Shown piece after piece: positions 8,471 to 16,061 of a stretch of 64,000 nucleotides of DNA (positions are counted from its first letter, which is position 1; each line of letters begins with the position of its first letter). The stretch covers positions 2,294,001 to 2,358,000 of the forward strand of contig NZ_CP108352.1 of the NCBI RefSeq assembly GCF_036237275.1, given 5' to 3'. The translations under genes were made by a program, and so were the position numbers. The stretch comes from Streptomyces sp. NBC_01353 (lineage in GTDB: Bacteria; Actinomycetota; Actinomycetes; Streptomycetales; Streptomycetaceae). The notes beneath the pieces are model-generated. The model was not told where the DNA came from. It searched no databases and worked only from the letters and a program-made list of their open reading frames with translations.

Positions 8471-9471
8471 AAGCCGATCTCCTTGGGGTTCTTGGGCTGC
8501 TCCAGCGGGGGCAGCCCCTCCAGGGCGCTCCAGGGCACCTGGCGCCTCCGCAGGTCCTTGCGTACGTGCTCGGCGACCTTCCTGGTGTCGCGGCGGTTCA
8601 TCACCGCGCCGACGGCGGCACCGACCATGAACGGCATCAGGTTGGGCAGGTTGCGCACCATGCGCTTCATGATCTGCTGACGCAGCTCTCGCTTGAGCTG
8701 CCCGCCGAGCGCCGCGTTGACGGTGGTCGGCCTGGTGGGGTCGATGCCCCGTTCCTCCGTCCAGGAGGTCAGATACGCGGTCGATCGCTGGGTGAGCGTG
8801 CCGGGCGGCCGCAGGCCGTACACCTCGTGCAGCTCGGCGATGAGCTTGAGCTCGATCGCGGCGACTCCGGTGATCTCCGCCGCGAGTTCGGCCGGCATGG
8901 CCGGGGGTACGGGCAGCATGGCTGCGGCGCCGATGCTTGCGCCGACGGTTGAGCTGGCGTTGGCGGCGCCCGCGATGAGCTTGTCGGCGATCTGCTCGGG
9001 CCCCATGCCCGGAAAGTGCCTGCGCAGGGTCGCCAGGTCCCGGACGGGAATGCGCGGGGCGAGCTCGATGAGCCGGTCGGCGAGGTAGCCGATCCCGGCT
9101 TTGGCGCTCTCGCCGCCACGCTTCACGCCGCGTTTGACGGCGTCGATCCGCGCGCGGTCGAGTTTCATACGGTCCAGCTGTGCGCGCGCCGGATCGGCGA
9201 CGCGCTTGACGGCGTCGAGACGGCGCCCGCCACGCGGGGCCTCCCGATCCACCGGCTCCGGCGTTCCCGCCGTTTCGGTCGTGACGACTGCTTCGAGCGA
9301 GGCCGAGGGGCCCCGCCCGTCGTCACGTGCGCCGAGGGAGGGCAGGAGGGCGCTCTGCTCGGCTTCGGGGGCCTCCTGAGCACCCTCCGCCGGGTCCGAG
9401 CCGCCCTGATACGCCTCCGGCCTCCCGGGAAGCCGGAAGCGTCGCTTCCGAGACGGTGAGTCGCCTGCCAC
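8467..9471 (-). CDS. Conserved actinobacterial protein of unknown function
   Basis: A 334-residue protein I cannot assign to a named family. The first ~110 residues are charged and low in hydrophobics. The rest is helical, with an Ala/Gly-rich hydrophobic region (~175-210, GASIGAAAMLPVPP) that could form a membrane hairpin, a LKLIAELHEVYGL helix, and a second Gly/Ala-rich segment (MPFMVGAAVGAVMN) near the C-terminus. The pattern resembles EcsC-like peripheral membrane proteins but no diagnostic motif is seen. The start is GTG 9471, 12 bp after the DUF4193 stop, so the two are probably co-transcribed. Its stop overlaps that of DUF3093. Confidence 0.8.
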   Translation of the reverse strand: MAGDSPSRKRRFRLPGRPEAYQGGSDPAEGAQEAPEAEQSALLPSLGARDDGRGPSASLEAVVTTETAGTPEPVDREAPRGGRRLDAVKRVADPARAQLDRMKLDRARIDAVKRGVKRGGESAKAGIGYLADRLIELAPRIPVRDLATLRRHFPGMGPEQIADKLIAGAANASSTVGASIGAAAMLPVPPAMPAELAAEITGVAAIELKLIAELHEVYGLRPPGTLTQRSTAYLTSWTEERGIDPTRPTTVNAALGGQLKRELRQQIMKRMVRNLPNLMPFMVGAAVGAVMNRRDTRKVAEHVRKDLRRRQVPWSALEGLPPLEQPKNPKEIGF

Positions 9472-9483
9472 GGCAGAGCGATT

Positions 9484-9780
9484 TCAGTCGCAGTCGCGGC
9501 AGATCGGCTGACCGTTCTTCTCCCGGGCCAGCTGGCTGCGGTGGTGCACGAGGAAGCAGCTCATGCAGGTGAACTCGTCGGCCTGCTTGGGCAGGACTCG
9601 TACGGCGAGCTCCTCGTTCGACAGATCGGCGCCAGGGAGCTCCAGGCCTTCTGCGGCCTCGAACTCGTCGACGTCGACCGTCGAGGTCGACTTGTCGTTC
9701 CGGCGAGCCTTCAGTTCCTCAAGGCTGTCCGAATCGACGTCGTCGTCGGTCTTGCGTGGGGTGTCGTAATCCGTTGCCAT
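9484..9780 (-). CDS. DUF4193 small zinc-ribbon-like protein
   Basis: A 98-residue acidic protein with a C-terminal CMSCFLVHH...CRDCD pattern (two CxxC pairs) that should bind one metal ion, as in the DUF4193 family (Rv2699c type) encoded next to dut/suhB across actinobacteria. ATG 9780 has a GAGAG ribosome site. The function is not established; family members are often treated as possible RNA-polymerase or ribosome-associated small proteins, which I cannot support from sequence. Transcription comes from the 395-bp region on its right. Confidence 0.9.
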   Translation of the reverse strand: MATDYDTPRKTDDDVDSDSLEELKARRNDKSTSTVDVDEFEAAEGLELPGADLSNEELAVRVLPKQADEFTCMSCFLVHHRSQLAREKNGQPICRDCD

Positions 9781-10018
9781 GTCGCTCTCCCCCTCTGGGT
9801 GGTTGCGGTGTCTCCAGCGCACGTAACGCGTGAGAGGCCGGACTTGTGCCCGACCCGAGGCGGAGATTTTGCCTCACATCAAGGTCTGTTACTCAATCGA
9901 CACCCAACCGGCCCTCTCACGAGTGATCGGCTTTGGGTGGCGAACGGGACCGTACACGGTCCACCTGCCGTCCTTCACGGGCGCCACCCCGTGTACTTCC
10001 CGTCATCCAGGCCCCCGG

Positions 10019-10040
10019 AAACCCGGACTTTTCCGGGTTT
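10019..10040 (-). terminator. Hairpin terminator downstream of cutS
   Basis: 9-bp stem (AAACCCGGA with TCCGGGTTT) and 4-nt loop, flanked by T-rich sequence, 136 nt beyond the cutS stop. Confidence 0.6.
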
Positions 10041-10089
10041 TCAGAGGGATTTCTCGATCACGGAGAGTAGAGAACCGGATGCTCGCTCC

Positions 10090-10103
10090 TGTGATCGATC
10101 ACA
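10090..10103. promoter_or_regulatory. Perfect 14-bp palindrome, possible operator
   Basis: TGTGATCGATCACA, 73 bp past the cutS stop and 310 bp before DUF4193. It looks like a Crp/Fnr-type half-site pair but with 4 bp rather than 6 between TGTGA and TCACA. Function unproven. Confidence 0.3.
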
Positions 10104-10175
10104 CATGAGCGTCTCAGAAACGGGATCCGGGAATTCCGCGCAAAGCGAACGGAACCGGCTGGTACCCGAAGTGTG

Positions 10176-11411
10176 TCAGATCGGGAGAGTGACACGCATC
10201 ACGAGACCGCCGCCTTCGCGGGGCTCCGCGATGATACGGCCACCGTGGGCGCGTGCGACGGAACGCGCGATCGACAGGCCGAGACCGACTCCCTTGTCGC
10301 TCCCCGTCCGCTCCTGCCGCAGTCTTCTGAACGGCTCGAAAAGGTTGTCGATCTCGTACGCGGGAACCACGGGACCCGTGTTCGAGACGACGAGGACCGC
10401 CTGGCCTTGCTCGGTCTCGGTGGTGACCTCGACCCAGCCTCCTTCGCCCACGTTGTACCTCACGGCGTTCTGGACCAGGTTCAGGGCGATCCGTTCGAGC
10501 AGGACGCCGTTGCCCTGGACGACGGCCACATCCCGCTCACCGCGGATCTCCGCGCCCTTGGCCGCGGCCTCCGCGCGCACCTGGTCGATGGCGCGCGAGG
10601 CGACCTCGGCGAGGTCCACGGGCTTGCGCTCCACGATCTGGTTGTCGCTCCGGGCCAGCAGCAGCAGTCCCTCGACCAGCTGCTCGCTGCGCTCGTTGGT
10701 GGCCAGCAGGGTCTTGCCGAGCTGCTGGAGCTCCACGGGCGCCCCGGGGTCCGAGAGATGCACTTCGAGGAGCGTGCGGTTGATCGCCAGCGGGGTGCGC
10801 AGCTCGTGCGAGGCGTTCGCGACGAACCGCTGCTGGGCGGTGAAGGCCCGCTCCAGACGCTCCAGCATCTCGTCGAAGGTGTCCGCGAGCTCCTTCAGCT
10901 CGTCGTCCGGGCCGTCCAGCTCGATCCGCCGGGCCAGATCGGATCCGGCCACCTGGCGGGCGGTCCGGGTGATCCGTCCGAGCGGGGAGAGGACCCGGCC
11001 CGCCATCGCGTAGCCGAAGGCGAAGGCGATGATGCTCAGGCCGAGGAGGGCGAACAGGGAGCGGCGCAGGAGGTCGTCGAGCGCCAGGTCCCGCTGGTGC
11101 TGGAGGCAGGCGGAGACGGCCTCGTTGAGCTGCTCCCCGGTGCCCTGGACGGGCAGCTGACACCAGGAGGTGGTCGGCTGGACCTTGCCCTCGACGACCT
11201 TGAAGGGCAGCTCCGAGGCGCTGTCGCCCAGCGCCTGCGCGGTGAACAGATAGATGATCGACAGCAGCAGGATGCCGGCGATCAGGAACATGCCGCCGTA
11301 CAGGAGGGTGAGCCGTATCCGGATCGTCGGACGGAGCAGCGGTCTGACCGGGTCCCTGGGGTCCCAGGTCGGCTTCGGGGGCGCCTGAGGGGGCGCGGGG
11401 GTCGCGGCCAC
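10176..11411 (-). CDS. cutS: CutS sensor histidine kinase
   Basis: A 411-residue two-TM kinase. TM1 is ~33-58 and TM2 ~117-139, so residues 59-116 face the outside; HAMP ~140-192; H-box NASHELRTPL with H202; ATPase motifs NLVQNAVRYN, FEPFRR and GVGLGLSIA. The short extracellular loop carries exactly two cysteines (C84 and C102), which fits published descriptions of CutS as an extracytoplasmic sensor with a conserved cysteine pair linked to secretion/redox stress. It pairs with cutR directly upstream (4-bp gap). Identification rests on sequence and on position next to hemH/suhB as in S. coelicolor. Confidence 0.92.
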   Translation of the reverse strand: MAATPAPPQAPPKPTWDPRDPVRPLLRPTIRIRLTLLYGGMFLIAGILLLSIIYLFTAQALGDSASELPFKVVEGKVQPTTSWCQLPVQGTGEQLNEAVSACLQHQRDLALDDLLRRSLFALLGLSIIAFAFGYAMAGRVLSPLGRITRTARQVAGSDLARRIELDGPDDELKELADTFDEMLERLERAFTAQQRFVANASHELRTPLAINRTLLEVHLSDPGAPVELQQLGKTLLATNERSEQLVEGLLLLARSDNQIVERKPVDLAEVASRAIDQVRAEAAAKGAEIRGERDVAVVQGNGVLLERIALNLVQNAVRYNVGEGGWVEVTTETEQGQAVLVVSNTGPVVPAYEIDNLFEPFRRLRQERTGSDKGVGLGLSIARSVARAHGGRIIAEPREGGGLVMRVTLPI

Positions 11412-11415
11412 CGGG

Positions 11416-12078
11416 TCAGATCCGATAGCCGGAGCCGGGGACCGTGACGATGACGGGCGGCTCGCCGAGCTTGCGGCGCAGGGTCATCACCGTGACCCGT
11501 ACGACATTGGTGAAGGGGTCCGTGTTCTCGTCCCAGGCCTTCTCCAGAAGCTGCTCGGCCGAGACGACCGCGCCCTCGCTGCGCATCAGGACCTCCAGGA
11601 CGGCGAACTCCTTCGGTGCGAGCTGCACCTCCTTGCCGTCGCGGAACACCTCGCGGCGGTTCGGGTCGAGCTTGATGCCGGCACGCTCCAGGACGGGCGG
11701 CAGCGGCACCGTCGTGCGCCGGCCGAGGGCCCGCACGCGCGCGGTGAGCTCGGTGAAGGCGAAGGGCTTGGGGAGGTAGTCGTCGGCCCCCAGCTCCAGG
11801 CCTTCCACACGGTCGCTGACGTCGCCGGAGGCCGTGAGCATCAGGACACGGGTGGGCATCCCCAGCTCGACGATCTTGCGGCAGACGTCGTCGCCGTGGA
11901 CCAGGGGGAGGTCCCGGTCGAGGACCACCACGTCGTAGTCGTTCACCCCGATGCGCTCGAGGGCGGCGGCGCCGTCGTACACGACGTCGACTGCCATGGC
12001 CTCCCGGCGCAGTCCGGTGGCCACCGCATCGGCGAGCAGCTGCTCGTCCTCGACGACGAGTACGCGCACGTCTGTCAT
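11416..12078 (-). CDS. cutR: CutR response regulator
   Basis: A 220-residue OmpR-family regulator: receiver domain with E10/D11 pocket, phospho-acceptor D54 (VVLDRDLP) and K104 (LPKPF), then a winged-helix DNA-binding domain ending GSGYRI. It is the partner of CutS, five bases downstream. CutR controls secretion-stress genes such as htrA-type proteases in Streptomyces (literature knowledge). ATG 12078. The 378-bp upstream region is shared with a divergent small gene and holds a palindrome that might be an operator. Confidence 0.94.
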   Translation of the reverse strand: MTDVRVLVVEDEQLLADAVATGLRREAMAVDVVYDGAAALERIGVNDYDVVVLDRDLPLVHGDDVCRKIVELGMPTRVLMLTASGDVSDRVEGLELGADDYLPKPFAFTELTARVRALGRRTTVPLPPVLERAGIKLDPNRREVFRDGKEVQLAPKEFAVLEVLMRSEGAVVSAEQLLEKAWDENTDPFTNVVRVTVMTLRRKLGEPPVIVTVPGSGYRI

Positions 12079-12456
12079 TCCTTCCTGAGAGCCCTCGTCC
12101 CTTCACACGGACCCGGGCGGTTCTTGAGCACTGACTGTGCGTATCCATCCTGCCCGGTACGCGCGTAAACCGGCTGTAAGACGGCGTACGGGCAGGAGCG
12201 GGAGGGCACGCGGGCGAGGAGGGGGCGTGTGGGGGCACGAGTGGGTCGGAGAGGGGGCGCGCGGAGAATTCACCGGATTCACGGGCCAGTTGAGGTTTCT
12301 GTGAGGAAGGGCTTGGGGAGGACGTCTGCACACCCCGCGATCACGCCCTGTATGTGGCGCGCCACAAGCCGCTCTGTCCCCCAGAGGTTGCAGCGTGTGA
12401 TCCACCCCACCCTCGGCACACCCCCGTGCCACCGACCCATGACGAGGGGGCGCACG
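12079..12456. promoter_or_regulatory. Divergent control region of cutRS and a small gene
   Basis: 378 bp without a coding sequence I can support. It contains the perfect palindrome TGTGGCGCGCCACA (12353-12366), ~90 bp before the small gene. Direct T-tract or Zur/Fur-type motifs are absent. Promoters for both sides should lie here. Confidence 0.5.
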
Positions 12457-12630
12457 ATGGACGCTTTCACCGCAGGACTGCTGCAGCGCATAAGGACTGC
12501 GCAGACCGACCTCACACGGGCACGCGAGACGGGCGACGACTTCCTCGCGGAGGTCGAGCAGGCCGAGCTCGACGACCTGCACCGCCTGGCCGCCGAGCAC
12601 GGCGTGGAGGTCGGCGCCGCCAGCGCCTGA
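12457..12630 (+). CDS. Small conserved helical protein (57 aa)
   Basis: A 57-residue acidic, helical protein (MDAFTAGLLQRIRTA ... LDDLHRLAAEHGV). The AGGGGGCG ribosome site ~6 bp before ATG 12457 decides the start over an in-frame ATG at 12439, which has none. Codon third positions are GC-biased as in real Streptomyces genes, and a terminator follows directly. Function unknown. It is divergent from cutRS, so it may belong to the CutR regulon; that is inference. Confidence 0.75.
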   Translation: MDAFTAGLLQRIRTAQTDLTRARETGDDFLAEVEQAELDDLHRLAAEHGVEVGAASA

Positions 12631-12641
12631 TCCCTGACATG

Positions 12642-12678
12642 GAAGGGGCCCCGGTGTCGTCGACACCGGGGCCCCTTC
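12642..12678. terminator. Bidirectional hairpin terminator
   Basis: Perfect 18-bp stem (12642-12659 with 12661-12678), practically no loop, between the convergent small gene and the inositol monophosphatase gene. Confidence 0.85.
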
Positions 12679-12694
12679 GCATGGGCGGGCCTGC

Positions 12695-13519
12695 CTAGTC
12701 GTGCCAGGCCCCGAACTCCTCCAGGAGCTCCTGGAGCGGCTCGAAGACCCCCGGTGGGGCCGCGATCGTCAGCTCGCCCGACGGGCGCTCTCCGGGGCGT
12801 CCACCGGTCAGGGCGCCCGCCTCCCGGGCGATCAGGTCGCCCGCGGCGAGGTCCCACGGATTGAGGCCGCGCTCGTAGTAGCCGTCGAGACGGCCCGCGG
12901 CGACGTCGCAGAGGTCGATGGCGGCCGATCCGCCGCGGCGGATGTCACGCAGCCGAGGGATCATGCGCTGCGCGATGTCGGCCTGGCGGGCGCGGCGGGT
13001 CTGGACGTAGGCGAAGCCGGTGGAGATCAGCGCCTGCTCCAGCGGGGGCGCGGGACGGGCGGCCAGCCTGCGCTCCCCCACGTACGCGCCGCCACCGAGC
13101 ACGGCCCGGTACGTCTCGTTCCGCAGGGGCGCCTCGACCACCCCGACGACCGTCTCGCCGTCGCGCTCGGCGGCGATGGAGACGGCCCAGGTCGGCAGCC
13201 CGTAGAGATAGTTCACGGTGCCGTCGAGCGGGTCGATCACCCAGCGGACCCCGCTGGTGCCGGGGCTGGCGGCGCCCTCCTCGCCGAGGAAGCCGTCGTC
13301 GGGCCGGTGCTCGGAGAGGAAGTCGGTGATCAGTTTCTCGGCGGCGATGTCCATCTCGGTGACGACGTCGATCGGGCTGGATTTCGTCTTCGCCACCGCC
13401 AGGTCGTCCGGCCTGCCGTCGCGCAGCAGGGCGCCGGCCAGGCGTCCGGCCTCCAGGGCGAGGTCGAGCAGTTCGCCGAGCAGGGGGTCGGTCGGCACAG
13501 GGTTCACGGGCTCGGTCAC
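12695..13519 (-). CDS. Inositol monophosphatase family protein
   Basis: A 274-residue Mg2+-dependent phosphatase of the IMPase/SuhB family. Metal-binding motifs are GEEGA (~98) and IDPLDGTVNYLYG (~115-127), with the C-terminal NPWDLAAGDLIAREAG motif. Substrates may be inositol 1-phosphate, histidinol phosphate or related sugars. Position near DUF4193 parallels suhB in mycobacteria. GTG 13519 is preferred because AAGGAG ends five bases upstream, while the GTG two codons earlier overlaps that site. It starts 9 bp after the hemH stop and is co-transcribed with it. Confidence 0.92.
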   Translation of the reverse strand: MTEPVNPVPTDPLLGELLDLALEAGRLAGALLRDGRPDDLAVAKTKSSPIDVVTEMDIAAEKLITDFLSEHRPDDGFLGEEGAASPGTSGVRWVIDPLDGTVNYLYGLPTWAVSIAAERDGETVVGVVEAPLRNETYRAVLGGGAYVGERRLAARPAPPLEQALISTGFAYVQTRRARQADIAQRMIPRLRDIRRGGSAAIDLCDVAAGRLDGYYERGLNPWDLAAGDLIAREAGALTGGRPGERPSGELTIAAPPGVFEPLQELLEEFGAWHD

Positions 13520-13528
13520 AAGCACTCC

Positions 13529-14656
13529 TTAGGCGTACGGGCTGTCGGCTCCGGCCGCCGCGGGCCGCTCCGCCCTCGCCGGGCAGCAGCCGATGGGGCA
13601 GAGGTCGTGGGAGGGCCCGAGGGCGCCGAGGGCGCAGCGCTCCACCCGGACACCGCGCTCGCTCCCCGCGCGCTCCAGGACGAGGTCCCGTACCGCCGCC
13701 GCGAAGCGCGGGTCGGCTCCGACGGTCGCGGAGCGCCGGACGGGGAGCCCCAGCTCGGCGGCCTTGGCGGTGGCCTCGGTGTCGAGGTCGTACAGCACCT
13801 CCATGTGGTCCGAGACGAAGCCGATCGGGACCATCACGGCTGCCGGGACCCCGTTGCCGTGCAGCTCCTCCAGGTGGTCGCAGATGTCCGGTTCCAGCCA
13901 GGGGATGTGCGGGGCGCCGCTGCGGGACTGGTAGACGAGCTTCCACGGGTACTCGACGCCGGTCTTCCTGCGGACCTCGTCGACGATCACCCGGGCCACG
14001 TCGAGGTGCTGCTTCACATAGGCGCCGCCCTCTCCGTGCTCGCCGACGGGGCCGGAGGAGTCGGCCGCCGAGTCGGGGATCGAGTGGGTGGTGAAGGCGA
14101 GGTGGGCGCCGGCCCGGACGGACTCGTCGAGGTCGGCCAGCGAGGCGAGCACGCCCTCGGCCATGGGCTCGACGAAGCCGGGGTGGTTGAAGTAGTGCCG
14201 GAGCTTGTCGACCCGGGGCAGCGGGAGCCCCTCCGCCTCCAGCTCCGAGAGCGCGTCGGCGAGGTTCTCGCGGTACTGCCGACAGCCGGAGTACGAGGCG
14301 TAGGCGCTGGTGGTCAGGACGGCGATGTGTCGCCTGCCGTCGGTGATCATCTCCCGCAGGGTGTCGGTGAGGTACGGCGCCCAGTTCCGGTTTCCCCAGT
14401 AGACCGGCAGGTCGAGGCCGGCCCCCGCGAAGTCCGCCCGCAACGCGTCGAGCAGCGCGCGGTTCTGGTCGTTGATCGGGCTGACGCCACCGAAGAGGAA
14501 GTAGTGCTGCCCCACTTCCTTGAGCCGCTCCTTCGGAATGCCTCGGCCGCGGGTGACGTTCTCCAGGAACGGGACGACGTCGTCCGGGCCCTCGGGGCCG
14601 CCGAAGGACAGCAGCAGAAGGGCGTCGTACGGGGCGGGATCGTGCTGATCGGACAT
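13529..14656 (-). CDS. hemH: Ferrochelatase (coproporphyrin-type)
   Basis: A 375-residue chelatase inserting Fe2+ into (copro)porphyrin in the actinobacterial heme route. The catalytic His lies in FTTHSIP (H191) and the C-terminal acidic metal site is present ([15 protein letters not shown]). C125 in SYSGCRQY and the C-terminal cluster C341...C353...C357/C358 fit the [2Fe-2S] ligand pattern known from actinobacterial ferrochelatases. ATG 14656 opens the conserved [14 protein letters not shown]. The divergent MFS gene begins 133 bp away. Confidence 0.95.
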   Translation of the reverse strand: MSDQHDPAPYDALLLLSFGGPEGPDDVVPFLENVTRGRGIPKERLKEVGQHYFLFGGVSPINDQNRALLDALRADFAGAGLDLPVYWGNRNWAPYLTDTLREMITDGRRHIAVLTTSAYASYSGCRQYRENLADALSELEAEGLPLPRVDKLRHYFNHPGFVEPMAEGVLASLADLDESVRAGAHLAFTTHSIPDSAADSSGPVGEHGEGGAYVKQHLDVARVIVDEVRRKTGVEYPWKLVYQSRSGAPHIPWLEPDICDHLEELHGNGVPAAVMVPIGFVSDHMEVLYDLDTEATAKAAELGLPVRRSATVGADPRFAAAVRDLVLERAGSERGVRVERCALGALGPSHDLCPIGCCPARAERPAAAGADSPYA

Positions 14657-14730
14657 GGCACCGATCCTCCCATCCGGCACTGACGGCCGATGGCGCGCCC
14701 CGACTGAACAATGCGGCTGCGGCATTGAGT

Positions 14731-14769
14731 TCAACACCGTAGGCTTTAGATATTAATTACACGTGTTGA
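14731..14769. promoter_or_regulatory. Inverted repeat with AT-rich core in the hemH/MFS promoter region
   Basis: TCAACAC (14731-14737) and GTGTTGA (14763-14769) form perfect 7-bp arms around an AT-rich centre that contains TATTAAT (14750-14756), a plausible -10 box for the MFS gene. A second inverted repeat, CAATGC...GCATTG, lies at 14709-14727. These could bind a regulator acting on either divergent gene. Confidence 0.45.
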
Positions 14770-14789
14770 GCTGACGCCCGGAGATCCTC

Positions 14790-16061
14790 TTGCCCAGTCC
14801 CTACCGCGCGATCTTCGCGGCGCCCGGCACCAGATCGTTCTCGGTCGCCGGTTTCATAGGTCGGATGCCGCTGTCCATGATGGGCATCGGCATCGTCACC
14901 ATGATCTCCCAGGTGACGGGGAGGTACGGCCTCGCGGGCGCGCTCTCCGCGACCATGGCCATGTCCGCCGCCGTGCTGGGCCCCCAGGTCTCGCGGCTGG
15001 TCGACAGGCACGGCCAGCGCCGCGTGCTGCGCCCCGTGACCCTCGTGTCGCTGGTCGCCGCCGCCGGACTGCTGCTCTGTGTCCAGCAGGGCGCCCCGGA
15101 CTGGACCCTGTTCGTCTTCACCGCCGTGATCGGCTGCGTGCCGAGCCTCGGCGCCATGACCAGGGCCCGCTGGGCGGACATCTACCAGGGGGAGGCGCGC
15201 CGGCTGCACACCGCGTACTCCTGGGAGTCGATCGTCGACGAGGTGTGCTTCATCTTCGGCCCGATCATCTCCATCGGCCTGTCCACCATCTGGTTCCCCG
15301 AGGCCGGCCCGCTGTTCGCGGCCGTCTTCCTCGCCATCGGCGTCTTCTGGCTGACGTCGCTGCGCGCCACCGAGCCCAAGCCGCACCCGAACGACGGGAG
15401 CTCCGACGGTTCCGCGCTCCGCTCCCCCGGCCTTCAGATCCTGGCCCTCGCCTTCGTCGCCACCGGCGCGATCTTCGGCTCTGTCGACGTGGTGACGGTG
15501 GCCTTCGCGGAGGAGCAGGGCAGCAAGGCCGCCGCCAGCCTGGTGCTCGCGGTCTACGCGCTGGGCTCCTGTCTGGCCGGCGCCGTCTTCGGCCTGCTCC
15601 ACCTCAAGGGCGAGCCGTCGCGCAGGTGGCTGCTGGGCGTCTGCGCGATGGCCGTGAGTATGATCCCCCTCCTACTGGCCGGGAACTTGCCGTTGCTGGC
15701 CGTGGCGCTCTTTGTCGCGGGCCTGTCCATCGCACCGACGATGGTGACCACCATGGCCCTCGTCGAAGCACACGTACCTCGCACCAAGCTGACCGAAGGC
15801 ATGACCTGGACAGGGACCGGGCTCGCGATCGGTGTGGCGCTCGGCTCCTCGGCCGCCGGCTGGGTGGTCGACGCCTCGGGTGCGGAAGCGGCGTACGTGG
15901 TGCCCGTCGTCTCGGGCGCGCTCGCGGTCCTGGTGGGTCTCCTGGGCTACCACCGGCTGCGGAGGCCGGTGCCGACACGGGAGGGGCAGCGTGAGCGGGA
16001 CGAGCACGGGGCAGTCACAGGGGTCGGGGAGCACCGGGACGGTGAGCAGCCCGTGGCGTAA
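14790..16061 (+). CDS. Major facilitator superfamily transporter
   Basis: A 423-residue, 12-helix MFS protein. The loop 2-3 motif is present as DRHGQRRVLRP, a variant of the MFS motif A. There is a long central loop (~195-215) and a hydrophilic C-terminal tail of ~25 residues. The start is TTG at 14790 with GGAG upstream; no ATG or GTG fits the first helix better. Its last 71 bp overlap the start of the next gene, so the two are co-translated. Substrate unknown; resemblance is to sugar/drug efflux members. Confidence 0.85.
   Translation: MPSPYRAIFAAPGTRSFSVAGFIGRMPLSMMGIGIVTMISQVTGRYGLAGALSATMAMSAAVLGPQVSRLVDRHGQRRVLRPVTLVSLVAAAGLLLCVQQGAPDWTLFVFTAVIGCVPSLGAMTRARWADIYQGEARRLHTAYSWESIVDEVCFIFGPIISIGLSTIWFPEAGPLFAAVFLAIGVFWLTSLRATEPKPHPNDGSSDGSALRSPGLQILALAFVATGAIFGSVDVVTVAFAEEQGSKAAASLVLAVYALGSCLAGAVFGLLHLKGEPSRRWLLGVCAMAVSMIPLLLAGNLPLLAVALFVAGLSIAPTMVTTMALVEAHVPRTKLTEGMTWTGTGLAIGVALGSSAAGWVVDASGAEAAYVVPVVSGALAVLVGLLGYHRLRRPVPTREGQRERDEHGAVTGVGEHRDGEQPVA

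Larger units (their letters stand above)
9781..10175. other. Intergenic region between cutS and DUF4193
   Basis: 395 bp without a supported gene. It contains a near-palindrome GGACCGT-AC-ACGGTCC (9947-9962) about 170 bp upstream of DUF4193, a hairpin terminator (10019-10040) and the palindrome TGTGATCGATCACA (10090-10103). The DUF4193 promoter must lie here; I could not pick out -35/-10 boxes with confidence. Confidence 0.5.

Noticed and set aside
10090-10103. Assignment of the palindrome TGTGATCGATCACA as a Crp site
   Set aside because: The spacing between half-sites does not match the Streptomyces Crp consensus and it is far from any start codon; kept only as an unassigned palindrome.
12701-14683. 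660-codon plus-strand frame across the IMPase and hemH genes
   Set aside because: Crosses two real minus-strand genes with intact catalytic motifs; no recognisable domain.
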